A DNA stretch of 64,000 bases. It comes from Nitrospinaceae bacterium. GTDB taxonomy: Bacteria > Nitrospinota > Nitrospinia > Nitrospinales > VA-1. Made by a program: the position numbers and the translations under genes. How positions within the stretch are numbered: the stretch's first letter is position 1; the number at the start of each line of letters is the position of its first letter. Below, in pieces: positions 8,948 to 17,434 of the stretch. The stretch lies in NCBI GenBank assembly GCA_021604505.1, contig BQJC01000001.1, positions 1,385,501 through 1,449,500 on the forward strand, in the 5' to 3' direction. The notes beneath the pieces are model-generated. The model saw nothing but the letters and a program-made list of their open reading frames with translations, ran no database searches and was not told the origin of the DNA.

Positions 8948-9619
8948 TCACTCTTTTTGGCGAGGCGTCTTCAAGATTTTCAGCGCAAGCGTCTCGGCCT
9001 CCGGTAGTTTGTCTTGAGCTAAAAGCCGGTTTATTTCCTCATTGCATAAAATAGATTCAAAGAACTGTTTCCTTTCATCAGAGTTGGGAAGAAAACTTTT
9101 CGCCTTTTCCCGCAGGCGGTGCAGCAAATGGATTTTTAAAATATCATCTGGCTGAATCAGGTCGTTCAAAGCAGGTTCGATTTTTTTCCTTAACTGTTTG
9201 GCCATCAGCGGACTTTTTCCGCTCGTGGAAATGGCTATTTGAACGGTATCCTTCACATTCAACACCGAGGGATGATGAAAATCACTGACTTCCGGGTCAT
9301 CGACGGCATAAGCGTAACAGCGCAGTTTTTTGGCGGACTCAACGATTTTCCGGTTTAAGGGTTTATCGTCGGTGGCCGCGATCACCAGAATCAGACGGTC
9401 GTGATCGCTGAGAAACTCCCCTCCCGAAACCATTTCCTTCCTTAACGAAAGCCGGCCCTCTTTTTCCCAGGCGCTGATTTCATCGGAAAAGTTTCCAGCC
9501 ACCACCAGAATTTCGCAATCCTGAAGCAGCAGAGCGTCCACCTTTCGGGTGGCTTCCCGGCCTCCCCCGACAACCACAACCTGCCTGCCTTTAAGATTTA
9601 AATCTATGATCATATGCAT
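8948..9619 (-). CDS. Precorrin-2 dehydrogenase / sirohydrochlorin ferrochelatase-type protein
   Basis: The 223-aa protein opens with a Rossmann nucleotide-binding site, [19 protein letters not shown]. It continues with the family features [37 protein letters not shown] and [18 protein letters not shown]. These match the CysG N-terminal/Met8p/SirC group, which oxidises precorrin-2 with NAD and in many members inserts iron to give siroheme. The uroporphyrinogen methyltransferase domain found in CysG is absent, so that step must be encoded elsewhere. The C-terminal ~60 residues are a poorly conserved tail. The start could be the first or third Met. Confidence 0.87.
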   Translation of the reverse strand: MHMIIDLNLKGRQVVVVGGGREATRKVDALLLQDCEILVVAGNFSDEISAWEKEGRLSLRKEMVSGGEFLSDHDRLILVIAATDDKPLNRKIVESAKKLRCYAYAVDDPEVSDFHHPSVLNVKDTVQIAISTSGKSPLMAKQLRKKIEPALNDLIQPDDILKIHLLHRLREKAKSFLPNSDERKQFFESILCNEEINRLLAQDKLPEAETLALKILKTPRQKE

Positions 9620-9710
9620 GGGATATTTGGTGGAAATCCCTCAGATCGTATCATATTGGAACCTCATAATTTACGATTTCCGGAAACTTCCCCAAACTAC
9701 GGGGAACGGC

Positions 9711-9739
9711 TTGACAGCCCCGAGGGACAAACGTATCCT
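9711..9739 (+). promoter_or_regulatory. Sigma70-type promoter for the MoxR gene
   Basis: TTGACA at 9711-9716 and TATCCT at 9734-9739 are separated by exactly 17 bp. The box lies about 40 bp upstream of the MoxR start. Found by eye; no transcription data. Confidence 0.5.
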
Positions 9740-9779
9740 GAACTACTGTAATGGATCAAAAATTCAAATTGATAATTCA

Positions 9780-10742
9780 ATGGAAAACTTTTTAGATAAA
9801 AAGAAAAACGCCCTTGAGACGGCAGTCGTCGGCGATGTCACGCTCAAAATGAGCCTTCCCGACGAAACGCAACCCGAATGGATCGGCCAGAACGAGGTTT
9901 TGAAGCAGATTCTCGCCTGCTGGCTGGTGGTCGGGGAAAAAGACTTCCCGCTTTCTCCGCGCATTGTGGGTATGCCGGGAATCGGGAAAACCACCCTGGC
10001 GATGGTCGCGGCTCTGAAGCGTGAACAGCCGTTATACATTTTTCAGTGCACCAGCGACACCCGTCCGGAGGATCTTCTGGTGACTCCGGTTCTGGCGGAA
10101 TCAGGAAAAATTTCCTACCACGCCTCGCCGCTGGTGAGCGCCATGATCACCGGAGGCATTTGTATTCTCGACGAAGGCAACCGCATGAACGAGAAAAGCT
10201 GGGCCTCGCTCGCGCCGCTTCTGGATCACCGCCGCTATGTGGAATCGATCATCGCCGGAATCCAGATTCACGCGCACCGGGAGTTCCGCGCCTGCGTCAC
10301 CATGAACCGCGACGAATCGACGTTTGAGATTCCCGACTACATCTTGTCCCGTCTACAGCCGACGCTCCCCCTGACGATGCCCAATCACCAGGACGAAATG
10401 GCGATTCTGCAATACCACCTGCCGTTCGTGGAAGACGACCTTTTGAAGATGACGGTCGATTTTCTGCAGCAGGCGCATCAACTGGATCTGGACTTTTCCC
10501 CACGCGATGGCATCCATATTTTGCAATACGCCGTCAAGCGTTTGAGCCAGGATAAAGACCATCCCCTGGCCAAGGATGCGATCTGGAAAGAAGCGATCAT
10601 CCGGGTTTTGGGCGAGGAGGCTCTGGATCTCGACGGACTGGCGTCCAAAAAGCGCCGGGCGCTGGGTTCCGATCAATTGCCGATGGGCCTTGGCGATTTC
10701 TTTTTCAATGAAGACAGCCCCCTGCACCCGGACAGCGACTAG
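9780..10742 (+). CDS. MoxR-family AAA+ ATPase
   Basis: The protein has 320 aa from the ATG at 9780. A longer frame would overlap the divergent dehydrogenase gene and read through the promoter, so I reject that start. Walker A is GMPGIGKT (64-71). Walker B is [12 protein letters not shown] with Asp131-Glu132, followed by the [15 protein letters not shown] segment typical of MoxR proteins. An SRLQP segment near residue 190 is the likely arginine finger. MoxR ATPases act as chaperones that remodel or mature partner proteins, usually encoded next to VWA-domain proteins. No VWA gene is present; the partner here appears to be the large protein at 10972. Confidence 0.85.
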   Translation: MENFLDKKKNALETAVVGDVTLKMSLPDETQPEWIGQNEVLKQILACWLVVGEKDFPLSPRIVGMPGIGKTTLAMVAALKREQPLYIFQCTSDTRPEDLLVTPVLAESGKISYHASPLVSAMITGGICILDEGNRMNEKSWASLAPLLDHRRYVESIIAGIQIHAHREFRACVTMNRDESTFEIPDYILSRLQPTLPLTMPNHQDEMAILQYHLPFVEDDLLKMTVDFLQQAHQLDLDFSPRDGIHILQYAVKRLSQDKDHPLAKDAIWKEAIIRVLGEEALDLDGLASKKRRALGSDQLPMGLGDFFFNEDSPLHPDSD

Positions 10743-10823
10743 CCAGCGTGACGCTGGACCAAATAGTAACGTTCGATGGGTTTCTTGCTGGCAGAACCCT
10801 GAATCATTGGGAAATCATTTGTT

Positions 10824-10934
10824 CGTCATTGCGAGCAAAGCGAAGGCGTAATATTTAACCTTAGCTCTCGTGCCCCGAAGGGGTAAATCCAGAAAATCTG
10901 GATCGCCGCGCCACTTTGTGGCTCGCGATGACGG
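10824..10934. repeat. Imperfect palindromic repeat element between the MoxR gene and its partner
   Basis: The left end CGTCATTGCGAGC (10824-10836) and the right end GCTCGCGATGACGG (10921-10934) are near-perfect inverted copies enclosing about 85 bp. This GTCATTGCGAGC element is familiar as a short dispersed non-coding repeat in many bacterial genomes. It occupies half of the gap between the two genes of the MoxR locus and may fold in the transcript. Confidence 0.6.
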
Positions 10935-10971
10935 ATTATGGAAAAATCTTCCCACCCGTCTGGGTTTGTAA

Positions 10972-12810
10972 ATGAATAACAAAAAAGACATCTTCACGAT
11001 CAGCGATAAAATCCGCGTCCTGCCCGTCGTGCACGGAAGCGGCAATTACACGACGCAGGTGAGAGAAGCCATTCTGTCCACAGGCGGCGACTGCCTGGCG
11101 GTGGCTCTGCCGCCGGAATTCCAATCGACCGTGGAGCAGGGCCTCAATCGCCTTCCCGCCGTCACCGTCAGTTGTCTGGAAGAAGCCGATGGCACTCGAA
11201 GCTACGTTCCCGTCGATCCCAGCCAGCCGGTCATCATGGGGTTGCGGATCGCGCGCCAGGAAGGAATGGCCACCGCGTTCATCGACTGGAGCACCGCATC
11301 CTTCGAGCCCCGGCAGATGCATTTTCCCGACACCTTCGCCCTGCGCGGAATGTCCATGGAAAAATTCAACGCCGCCCTTTTGCTTTCCCTGAAACGCCCG
11401 GAACCGGACAGTCAGCACGAAAAACGCGCCCGCTGGATGGGCTACCAGCTCCACCGTCTGGAGATGGACTATTCCCGGATCATCTTCATCTGCTCGGTTC
11501 TCGACTGGCCGTGGGTCAAGGAAGCCTATGACGAACGGCTCGAATACTCTCAACCCGAGATTGTCGATAGCTACCCACACCTTTACGGAGTGGATAAAAA
11601 CACGCTACTGTTCGCGTTGACCGAATTCCCTTACATCACCTACCTCTATGAAAAAAGACGGCAGGAATTGCGCTCCGACAAAAATGTACCGATCGACGGA
11701 GTGAAAGAGATCATTCTTAAGGCCCGCGAGCTTTTCTTGCAAAAGAAAAAGGTGCGCTACCACAACTTGACCACCCAGTCGTTTCAGGCGTATTTGCAAT
11801 ACGTGCGCAATTTGACCCTGATGGAATCGCGCTTGATGCCCGACCTGTACACCATGGTCACGGCGGCCAAGCAGATCGGCGGCGATCTGTTTGCCGTTTC
11901 GGTTCTGGACGCAGCGCGGGAATATCCCTTCAAAGAGGATGAGTCCCTCGATACTCTGGCGCTCGGAATCGATCAGGCGGTGTTCGATGAGGATCAAAAA
12001 ACGCCGGTGCGCATGAAGAACCGCCTGTCGGAAGTGATGTACGAATGGCGGACTCTCAATCTCAAACCGGAACCGGACATCAAAAAGCAGGAGAGCTGGA
12101 AATACCGCTGGAACCCGTACGGCCAGTGTTCCTGGCCGCCGGAAGATGAAAAAATCGAAAGCCTCAACACCCATGTCCGCGAACAGTCGAAACTGTTACT
12201 GAGCAACGACCTGGCCCGAACGGAGAAATTCACCTCATCCGTAAAAGACGGCATCGACATCCGCGACACCTTGCGAAACTGGCACACGGGAGACATCTAC
12301 GTTAAGGAAATTCCCCCATCGCGCGGGCAGGTGGAAATCGTCGTCTTTCTGTTCGATCCCGAACCCGATCCCATGCAGTACAGCTGGCGGCAGACCTGGT
12401 ACGCCGAGCACGACGACGAATCCACCCTGTGTTTTTTCGCCACCGAATACATGAACAACCTGGTCGGCCCTGGAATCGGCGAGTCCAACTACGGCGGTTG
12501 TATGATGATCTATCCCCCGCGCCCCATTCCCAATATCTGGGAAGACAAAAATATCAATCTGGCCGACACACTGGAGGAAAAATTACTGGAAGCGGCGTTT
12601 TATCATTCCCGGGAAAAGCACGTCACCGTCGTGGCCCCCTGCCCTCCCCGGCCCAGCTGGCGGCGGCTGGCGCGCCAGTATCATAAAAACCTGATCCACA
12701 TTCCCATGAAACGGTTTTCCAACCAGACCCTGGAACGCGTCCGGCGCTTTCACGTGCTGAACGGCAAGGAAATCCGCTCTTTCGCACAACGCTTCATTCA
12801 GGATATTTAG
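10972..12810 (+). CDS. Large TraB/DUF5682-like protein, partner of the MoxR ATPase
   Basis: The protein has 612 aa. The first ~190 residues look like the TraB/ChaN/DUF5682 group: a VLPVVHGSGNYTTQVREAI start, then a predicted strand-loop with LAVALPPE, and later KRARWMGYQLHRL followed by a hydrophobic strand IIFICSVLDW. In DUF5682 the latter strand normally ends in a His (GAWH-like), which I do not see here. The middle is helical. The C-terminal half (YRWNPYGQCSWPPEDE, then VEIVVFLFDPEPDPM and SNYGGCMMIYPP) matches nothing I know. DUF5682-like proteins are often encoded with MoxR ATPases and VWA proteins. It is soluble by appearance, and the start has only a weak ribosome site. Confidence 0.6.
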   Translation: MNNKKDIFTISDKIRVLPVVHGSGNYTTQVREAILSTGGDCLAVALPPEFQSTVEQGLNRLPAVTVSCLEEADGTRSYVPVDPSQPVIMGLRIARQEGMATAFIDWSTASFEPRQMHFPDTFALRGMSMEKFNAALLLSLKRPEPDSQHEKRARWMGYQLHRLEMDYSRIIFICSVLDWPWVKEAYDERLEYSQPEIVDSYPHLYGVDKNTLLFALTEFPYITYLYEKRRQELRSDKNVPIDGVKEIILKARELFLQKKKVRYHNLTTQSFQAYLQYVRNLTLMESRLMPDLYTMVTAAKQIGGDLFAVSVLDAAREYPFKEDESLDTLALGIDQAVFDEDQKTPVRMKNRLSEVMYEWRTLNLKPEPDIKKQESWKYRWNPYGQCSWPPEDEKIESLNTHVREQSKLLLSNDLARTEKFTSSVKDGIDIRDTLRNWHTGDIYVKEIPPSRGQVEIVVFLFDPEPDPMQYSWRQTWYAEHDDESTLCFFATEYMNNLVGPGIGESNYGGCMMIYPPRPIPNIWEDKNINLADTLEEKLLEAAFYHSREKHVTVVAPCPPRPSWRRLARQYHKNLIHIPMKRFSNQTLERVRRFHVLNGKEIRSFAQRFIQDI

Positions 12811-12944
12811 TCTCAAAGTTTCCATGTAAAATGTTACAATTTGGGCGAATTGAGATAAACAATTTGGGTTGAAACAAAGAATTTAAAAGGCAATACCAAC
12901 CGGAGTTGGGTGGTTTGCATTAGAAGACACAAAGGATCCAATGA

Positions 12945-13289
12945 ATGAATGATGCAATGTGGGCGATGGCCGGGGTGTTTGTAGGAGGATTACTTTCAGG
13001 AGTAATAAACTATTACCTTCAAAAAAACCAGTTCAAGCACAATAAAGAAATGTTCTTACTACAAAATAAAAGCGAGGGGGTAGTTAAAGACCTACTTGAG
13101 GAAAAACTCCATCACTGTAAATTCATAGACAGAACATTTGAACAGTTAAAAAAAAATATTGGTGGTTACACAGATGACGAGATAAGACGGTTTCTTCATG
13201 AAATTAAAGCAAAAAAGGTTTCACGCAAAGATGGAACCGAAATGTGGTATTTGGTTTCCAGAGAAATGGACAGGAACAAGATCACATAA
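12945..13289 (+). CDS. Hypothetical membrane-anchored protein, AT-rich
   Basis: The protein has 114 aa. Residues ~5-25 form one membrane segment (MAGVFVGGLLSGVINYYL), followed by a charged helical cytoplasmic part (NQFKHNKEMFLLQNK, then LEEKLHHCKFIDRTFEQLKK). The start at 12945 follows an AAAGGA site; an ATG four bases earlier is closed at once by a stop. Base composition is clearly more AT-rich than the flanking genes, which suggests a later acquisition. No family recognised. Confidence 0.5.
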   Translation: MNDAMWAMAGVFVGGLLSGVINYYLQKNQFKHNKEMFLLQNKSEGVVKDLLEEKLHHCKFIDRTFEQLKKNIGGYTDDEIRRFLHEIKAKKVSRKDGTEMWYLVSREMDRNKIT

Positions 13290-13588
13290 AGAAATATACA
13301 ACCCCCAGTGTGCAATGGATTCTCTAAGTGTTTTCCAATAATGTCCCAAAATTTCAATCCTTAAACGTTTAAATTTTGGCGCGTTCCGCCAATAACCCGG
13401 CATTTCCTTCCCCATTTCTTACCCTCCGATACCAGCAATAATCGTCAAACCTCTTTTAAATTAAAGCTTATGTCCCATCCGCCAAAGAAATCAGCCTTTG
13501 GCACGGGTAATGCATGATTTATCAATAGTTTGTATAAATTAACAAAAATTTTAAGTATTTCCCATTCAAACTCAATCGAGGTGATGAA

Positions 13589-14233
13589 ATGAACTCAATA
13601 CGAAGAAATTTCATTTTTACCCTGAGTCTGACGGCATTATTTGTTTTTGTATTGCCCAACGCCATTGTGGCCGCGGAAAAGGAAATCACTCATGCGCTCA
13701 AGAGAACGATCAAACAGGTCGTCGAAATCGTCTATGACGATGATTTGAAACGGAACCCGGATACTCGTCGAGTGCTCCTTCAAAGAGCCATCAACCAACA
13801 GTTTAACTTTAATCAAATGGGCGCTCGCGCCCTGGCGGAAAACTGGAATGCCAGAAGCGCCAAAGAACGACGGGCGTTCATCCTGCGGTTCAGGAACCTT
13901 CTGGAGCGATCCTATGTTCAGAGAATAGAATCGTATGAAGGCGGCAAAATCCGTTTCACCGACGAAGTGGTTAAGGGAAAATACGCGATCGTTAAAACCA
14001 GGATCGAGATGAAACGAAAATCCATCGATTTCGATTACAAAATGATTCGGGAAAACGGCCAATGGAAGGTGTATGACATTCTGGACCAGGGAGTCAGCAT
14101 CATTCGCAATTACCGCCATCAGCTGGCTAGCACACTAAAGAATGAATCCTTCAGCGACCTATTGAAAAAAATGGATAAGTCGAAGGAGGGAGGGCATTCC
14201 GTTCAGGTGGCCTGGAGAACCGGTTCCTATTGA
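13589..14233 (+). CDS. MlaC/Ttg2D-type periplasmic phospholipid carrier (copy 1)
   Basis: The 214-aa protein has a signal peptide (FIFTLSLTALFVFVLPNAIVAA) and then the MlaC domain: KRTIKQVVEIV, FNQMGARALAENW, RFRNLLERSYVQRIESY, and the end WKVYDILDQGVSIIRNYR. MlaC ferries phospholipid between the outer-membrane MlaA complex and the inner-membrane MlaFEDB transporter. No mlaA, B, D, E or F is nearby, so it is an orphan copy. A GAGGTGATGAAATG start region fits well. A close paralogue sits 5 kb downstream at 19227 with the same start context. The C-terminal ~25 residues differ from the paralogue. Confidence 0.87.
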   Translation: MNSIRRNFIFTLSLTALFVFVLPNAIVAAEKEITHALKRTIKQVVEIVYDDDLKRNPDTRRVLLQRAINQQFNFNQMGARALAENWNARSAKERRAFILRFRNLLERSYVQRIESYEGGKIRFTDEVVKGKYAIVKTRIEMKRKSIDFDYKMIRENGQWKVYDILDQGVSIIRNYRHQLASTLKNESFSDLLKKMDKSKEGGHSVQVAWRTGSY

Positions 14234-14350
14234 ATTGAGCATTCCTGCATCCGACGGTTCCATGTCTTGAACGGCAGGAAAATCCCGCATTTCGTTCAGG
14301 GCATGGAAACGTCGGTTATGCTGTAGAATAGGCTTGCATGAAAATATCTG

Positions 14351-15079
14351 ATGTCGAATGTTCAACAACATTATGAAACTCTTCTCGCCGATCATTACAC
14401 TTGGATGTTCGGCATGCCTTTCAAGGACAAGGTCGCCGAACAAGCGGAATTACTGAGCGAGGCCGGGATAAAAGTTCCCGGAGTGGCGGTCGATCTCGGT
14501 TGCGGCTCCGGGTTTCAGAGCGTTGCATTAGCAAAAATGGGCGCTGATAAAGTCTATGCCATCGACACCAGCGAAAAACTTCTGAGCGAACTCAACGGCC
14601 ACTCCAACGGTCCAGCGATTAAGACGATTTGCGGCAATCTTTTGGACTTCCCGTCATTGGTGCCCGAAAAACCCGACACGATCGTATGCATGGGAGACAC
14701 CCTGACGCATCTTCCCACCTGTGAGGCGGTTTCCGAATTGTTCCGGCGCGTTTCGAGCGTCCTTTCGAACTGCGGGCGTTTCGTGCTCAGTTACCGCGAT
14801 CTAACAAACTCACCATCCGGACTGGACAGGTTTATTTTGCTCAACAGTTCACGCGATAAAATCATGAGCTGTTTTCTGGAACGGTTTGATGACGTCGTCA
14901 GAGTTCACGATCTCATATATATTCGCGGGGAAGGCGAATGGAAACTCCTGAAGAGCGCTTATCCGAAGCTCATTCTGCCATTGAATGAAATCAAGCAGGA
15001 GTTGAACGATCGAGGATTGAAGCTCTATTTTGAAAAAAATCAACGTGGAATGAACATCCTCGCCCTGCAACGTGAATGA
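14351..15079 (+). CDS. SAM-dependent class I methyltransferase
   Basis: The protein has 242 aa. Motif I is VAVDLGCGSGFQSVALAKMG (about residues 46-65), followed by the acidic motif VYAIDTSEKLL and the motif IV/V region DTIVCMGDTLTHLP. This is the Rossmann-like fold that uses S-adenosylmethionine. The substrate cannot be read. It lies 117 bp after the first MlaC gene on the same strand and is followed by a gap, so operon membership is uncertain. Confidence 0.82.
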   Translation: MSNVQQHYETLLADHYTWMFGMPFKDKVAEQAELLSEAGIKVPGVAVDLGCGSGFQSVALAKMGADKVYAIDTSEKLLSELNGHSNGPAIKTICGNLLDFPSLVPEKPDTIVCMGDTLTHLPTCEAVSELFRRVSSVLSNCGRFVLSYRDLTNSPSGLDRFILLNSSRDKIMSCFLERFDDVVRVHDLIYIRGEGEWKLLKSAYPKLILPLNEIKQELNDRGLKLYFEKNQRGMNILALQRE

Positions 15080-15452
15080 CCGGTTGGACCCGCCTTGTAT
15101 TGGATTGCCAATAGGTAATTTCAGTGCCAATTGATAAGGAAATCTGTCACCTCCACCGATGCTTGATTCAGGATATTCAACCCCGCCTTTCTAATTCATG
15201 AAACTCGATTAAGAATCCTGATAGCTTGCATAAAAACAAATGTGGGTTATGGGACGAACACTTTTAGCATCATACAAAATATGAAGGAAAATTTTATCTT
15301 TGATCTACTAAGAAAGCATAGTTGCCTCTATATCCCCTAATTCCATAAAAAGTTATCTTTCATGAATATTTCCATTAATCCGGCCGGTCCAGCCCAAGTG
15401 CCGTTGTTGGAATGATTGAAAGTTACCTATTAAAAAACAAAAGAGGCGAGCA
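15080..15452. other. Intergenic gap, AT-rich, nothing identified
   Basis: The 373 bp hold no frame with a credible ribosome site, no tRNA-like clover-leaf and no clear hairpin followed by Ts. The promoter of the protease gene must lie here, but I cannot pick out a convincing pair of boxes. Confidence 0.5.
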
Positions 15453-16478
15453 ATGGCGAAAATCAATAAAATGTGTTTTGATAAAATTCTTCCTCAAGAA
15501 CTGGTTCGACCGCAACGCATGATGAGAATGGCCAACGGCCGTTTGCGTGCCATTGCTCCTAAAGGCAAAGAATGGGTTAACGGCTCCACGCTCAGAATAC
15601 GTTTCCTGAATGGCAATGCCGATCAAATAAAGATGGTTAAGGATATTGCTCCGGAATGGACCCGACATGCCAACCTGAAATTTGAATTCAGCGATGATCC
15701 ACAGGCGGAAATCCGAGTGACGTTCAATGAGAATGACGGCGCATGGTCTTACGTGGGAACCGACAACCTGGGAATTCCAACCCATGCCGCCACGCTCAAC
15801 CTGGGTTGGCAGGACCAGGGAGTCATTCTTCACGAGTTTGGCCATATGATTGGTCTAAGCCATGAACATCAGAGTCCTCTTGGTGGTATCGAATGGAATG
15901 AAGATGTCGTCATAAAAGACCTTTCGGGGCCACCGAATTTCTGGAACGAGACTCAGATCAGGCACAATGTGCTGAACAAATATAGCGTGGATCAAATCAA
16001 TGGCACTGAATTCGACGAGGAGTCGATCATGCTGTATGCATTCCCCAATGAATGGACCATTGGCGACTTGGAGACTCACGAAAATGAAAAGCTTTCGGCC
16101 CTTGACAAACAATTTATTAAAAGCGCCTCCATGTATCCTCCGATTGATGTTCCTAAACCGGTTGTCGAACTTCCGGTTGCGGAGTCAGTGAGAGGGGAAA
16201 TCAGTCAGGCAGGAGAAGAGGACTTATATCAATTTGTTGTCCGCAAGCCAGGAGTCCATACCATTCAAACCATGGGATCCATCGATGTGGTGATGAAACT
16301 TTTCGGTCCGGATAGTGAAACACGGCTTGTTGCGGAGGATGACGATGATGGCAGTGGGCGCAATTCCCTCATCACTGCAGACCTTGAGCGAGGGACCTAT
16401 TTTGCACAGGTTCGCCATTACAACGAAAGCCGGACGGGAAATTATCATATCCTGTGCACCGCTGAACCGGGAGCATAG
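15453..16478 (+). CDS. Metzincin zinc protease with C-terminal PPC domain
   Basis: The protein has 341 aa. The extended zinc signature HEFGHMIGLSH places ligands at His127, His131 and His137 with catalytic Glu128. A Met-turn candidate, SIMLYAF, sits near residue 191. This is the matrixin/astacin-type catalytic fold. Residues ~235-338 (VRGEISQAGEEDLYQFVV, then SLITADLERGTYFAQVRHYN) form a pre-peptidase C-terminal (PPC) beta-sandwich, typical of secreted proteases. No N-terminal signal peptide is visible, although relatives are generally exported. The start follows GAGGCGAG and is convincing. Export by another route, for example type I secretion, would be needed; no transporter is nearby. Confidence 0.85.
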   Translation: MAKINKMCFDKILPQELVRPQRMMRMANGRLRAIAPKGKEWVNGSTLRIRFLNGNADQIKMVKDIAPEWTRHANLKFEFSDDPQAEIRVTFNENDGAWSYVGTDNLGIPTHAATLNLGWQDQGVILHEFGHMIGLSHEHQSPLGGIEWNEDVVIKDLSGPPNFWNETQIRHNVLNKYSVDQINGTEFDEESIMLYAFPNEWTIGDLETHENEKLSALDKQFIKSASMYPPIDVPKPVVELPVAESVRGEISQAGEEDLYQFVVRKPGVHTIQTMGSIDVVMKLFGPDSETRLVAEDDDDGSGRNSLITADLERGTYFAQVRHYNESRTGNYHILCTAEPGA

Positions 16479-16479
16479 G

Positions 16480-16590
16480 ATGGATATTAAAATTGAATTG
16501 TATTCGGATGCTTTAACCGGGTTTTCAATTGAGTTTTCCCAAGGCTGTCGGGATTGCGTCATAGAGAATCTTCTTGTCCGTGACAGATGA
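16480..16590 (+). CDS. Possible 36-aa peptide translationally coupled to the protease
   Basis: The ATG lies 1 bp after the protease TAG stop, with GGGAGC at ribosome-site distance inside the protease 3' end. The frame is short, with two Cys in the middle (GCRDC). No family is recognised and the frame may be chance. Confidence 0.25.
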   Translation: MDIKIELYSDALTGFSIEFSQGCRDCVIENLLVRDR

Positions 16591-16690
16591 ACACATCAAT
16601 TTTCGAAATTTGATTCGAATTTCCCTAAAGCGGTTTTTCAACAGGCGCATCCGTTGCTGTATTTCAATATTCGCAAGCAGGAGGGATTGA

Positions 16691-16993
16691 ATGTCGACTA
16701 TAAAATCAGTTCAAAGAAAGCTCTGGGCAAAAGCTCAATACCGCGCCTCGGATATGGGGTTTGCCCCAGATTGTAGAGATCTTGTCGAAGGCACTATGGA
16801 AGATGCCGCGCGCCGCCTGAGTGACGATGGGTTTTTATCGGATCAGGACCAGGTGGCGATCGCTGAAGCAAATATAGAACGGTTCATTTCCGAGATGATG
16901 CTCGAAGCGCGGCGTCTTGGTTACAATGAGCTGCATGAAGACACTTTCGCTGCCGCCAAAAGTAAACTGTGTCCCCTTTGGCCAATCTGCTAG
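16691..16993 (+). CDS. Hypothetical protein, first of a four-gene run
   Basis: The 100-aa protein starts at an ATG with a strong CAGGAGGGA ribosome site. It is acidic and helical with no membrane segment. The pattern LSDDGFLSDQDQVAIAEANIERFISEM suggests an EF-hand-like or simple helical bundle, but no full calcium loop can be shown. The next gene begins 12 bp downstream, so they are probably co-transcribed. No family recognised. Confidence 0.55.
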   Translation: MSTIKSVQRKLWAKAQYRASDMGFAPDCRDLVEGTMEDAARRLSDDGFLSDQDQVAIAEANIERFISEMMLEARRLGYNELHEDTFAAAKSKLCPLWPIC

Positions 16994-17005
16994 AGGTCCA
17001 AATCA

Positions 17006-17380
17006 ATGCAAGATCAGGTTTCTAAAAAAATGCAAGAGCAGAGGAAACTGGCTTTTGATTTCGCCCGGGACACCACCAAACAATTAATTACCCTATCGAC
17101 AGTCATCATTGCCTTTACAGTGACTTTTTCAAAAGACTTCCTGGGAACACCGGACGATTTTGGTCGCTCTTTGGTCGTGGTTTCTTGGATAAGTTTCCTG
17201 GTTTCTGTTATATTCGGGGTGTGGACATTACTGGCGCTGACAGGAACACTTGAACCGGAAGGTGAAGGAAACGAGGCATCGATCCGCGGTAAGAATGTGA
17301 CTTTACCGTCCCTTCTCCAGATCATTTGTTTTCTCGTCGGGCTTGGTTTTACAGTATGGTTTGGCGTGAGAACCGCATAG
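17006..17380 (+). CDS. Three-helix membrane protein, unknown function
   Basis: The 124-aa protein has a charged N-terminus (KKMQEQRKLAFDFARDTTKQ) and hydrophobic segments at about residues 28-42, 55-80 and 100-120. The second and third flank a short acidic loop (EPEGEGNEASIRGKN). The layout resembles small membrane proteins of unknown role. An AGAGGT site precedes the start. It sits between a small hypothetical gene and the BNR-repeat gene in a same-strand run. Confidence 0.6.
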   Translation: MQDQVSKKMQEQRKLAFDFARDTTKQLITLSTVIIAFTVTFSKDFLGTPDDFGRSLVVVSWISFLVSVIFGVWTLLALTGTLEPEGEGNEASIRGKNVTLPSLLQIICFLVGLGFTVWFGVRTA

Positions 17381-17434
17381 AAAACCTTACCTTGAAAGTT
17401 TCCTTTAATCCAAAACTTTGACCAGGGAATCTTA

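Noticed and set aside
9549-9779. N-terminal extension of the MoxR frame
   Set aside because: It overlaps the divergent dehydrogenase gene and the TTGACA/TATCCT promoter; the 9780 start gives a normal MoxR length.
10936-12174. Long minus-strand frames inside the TraB/DUF5682-like gene
   Set aside because: Shadows of the 612-aa plus-strand frame; no start signals.
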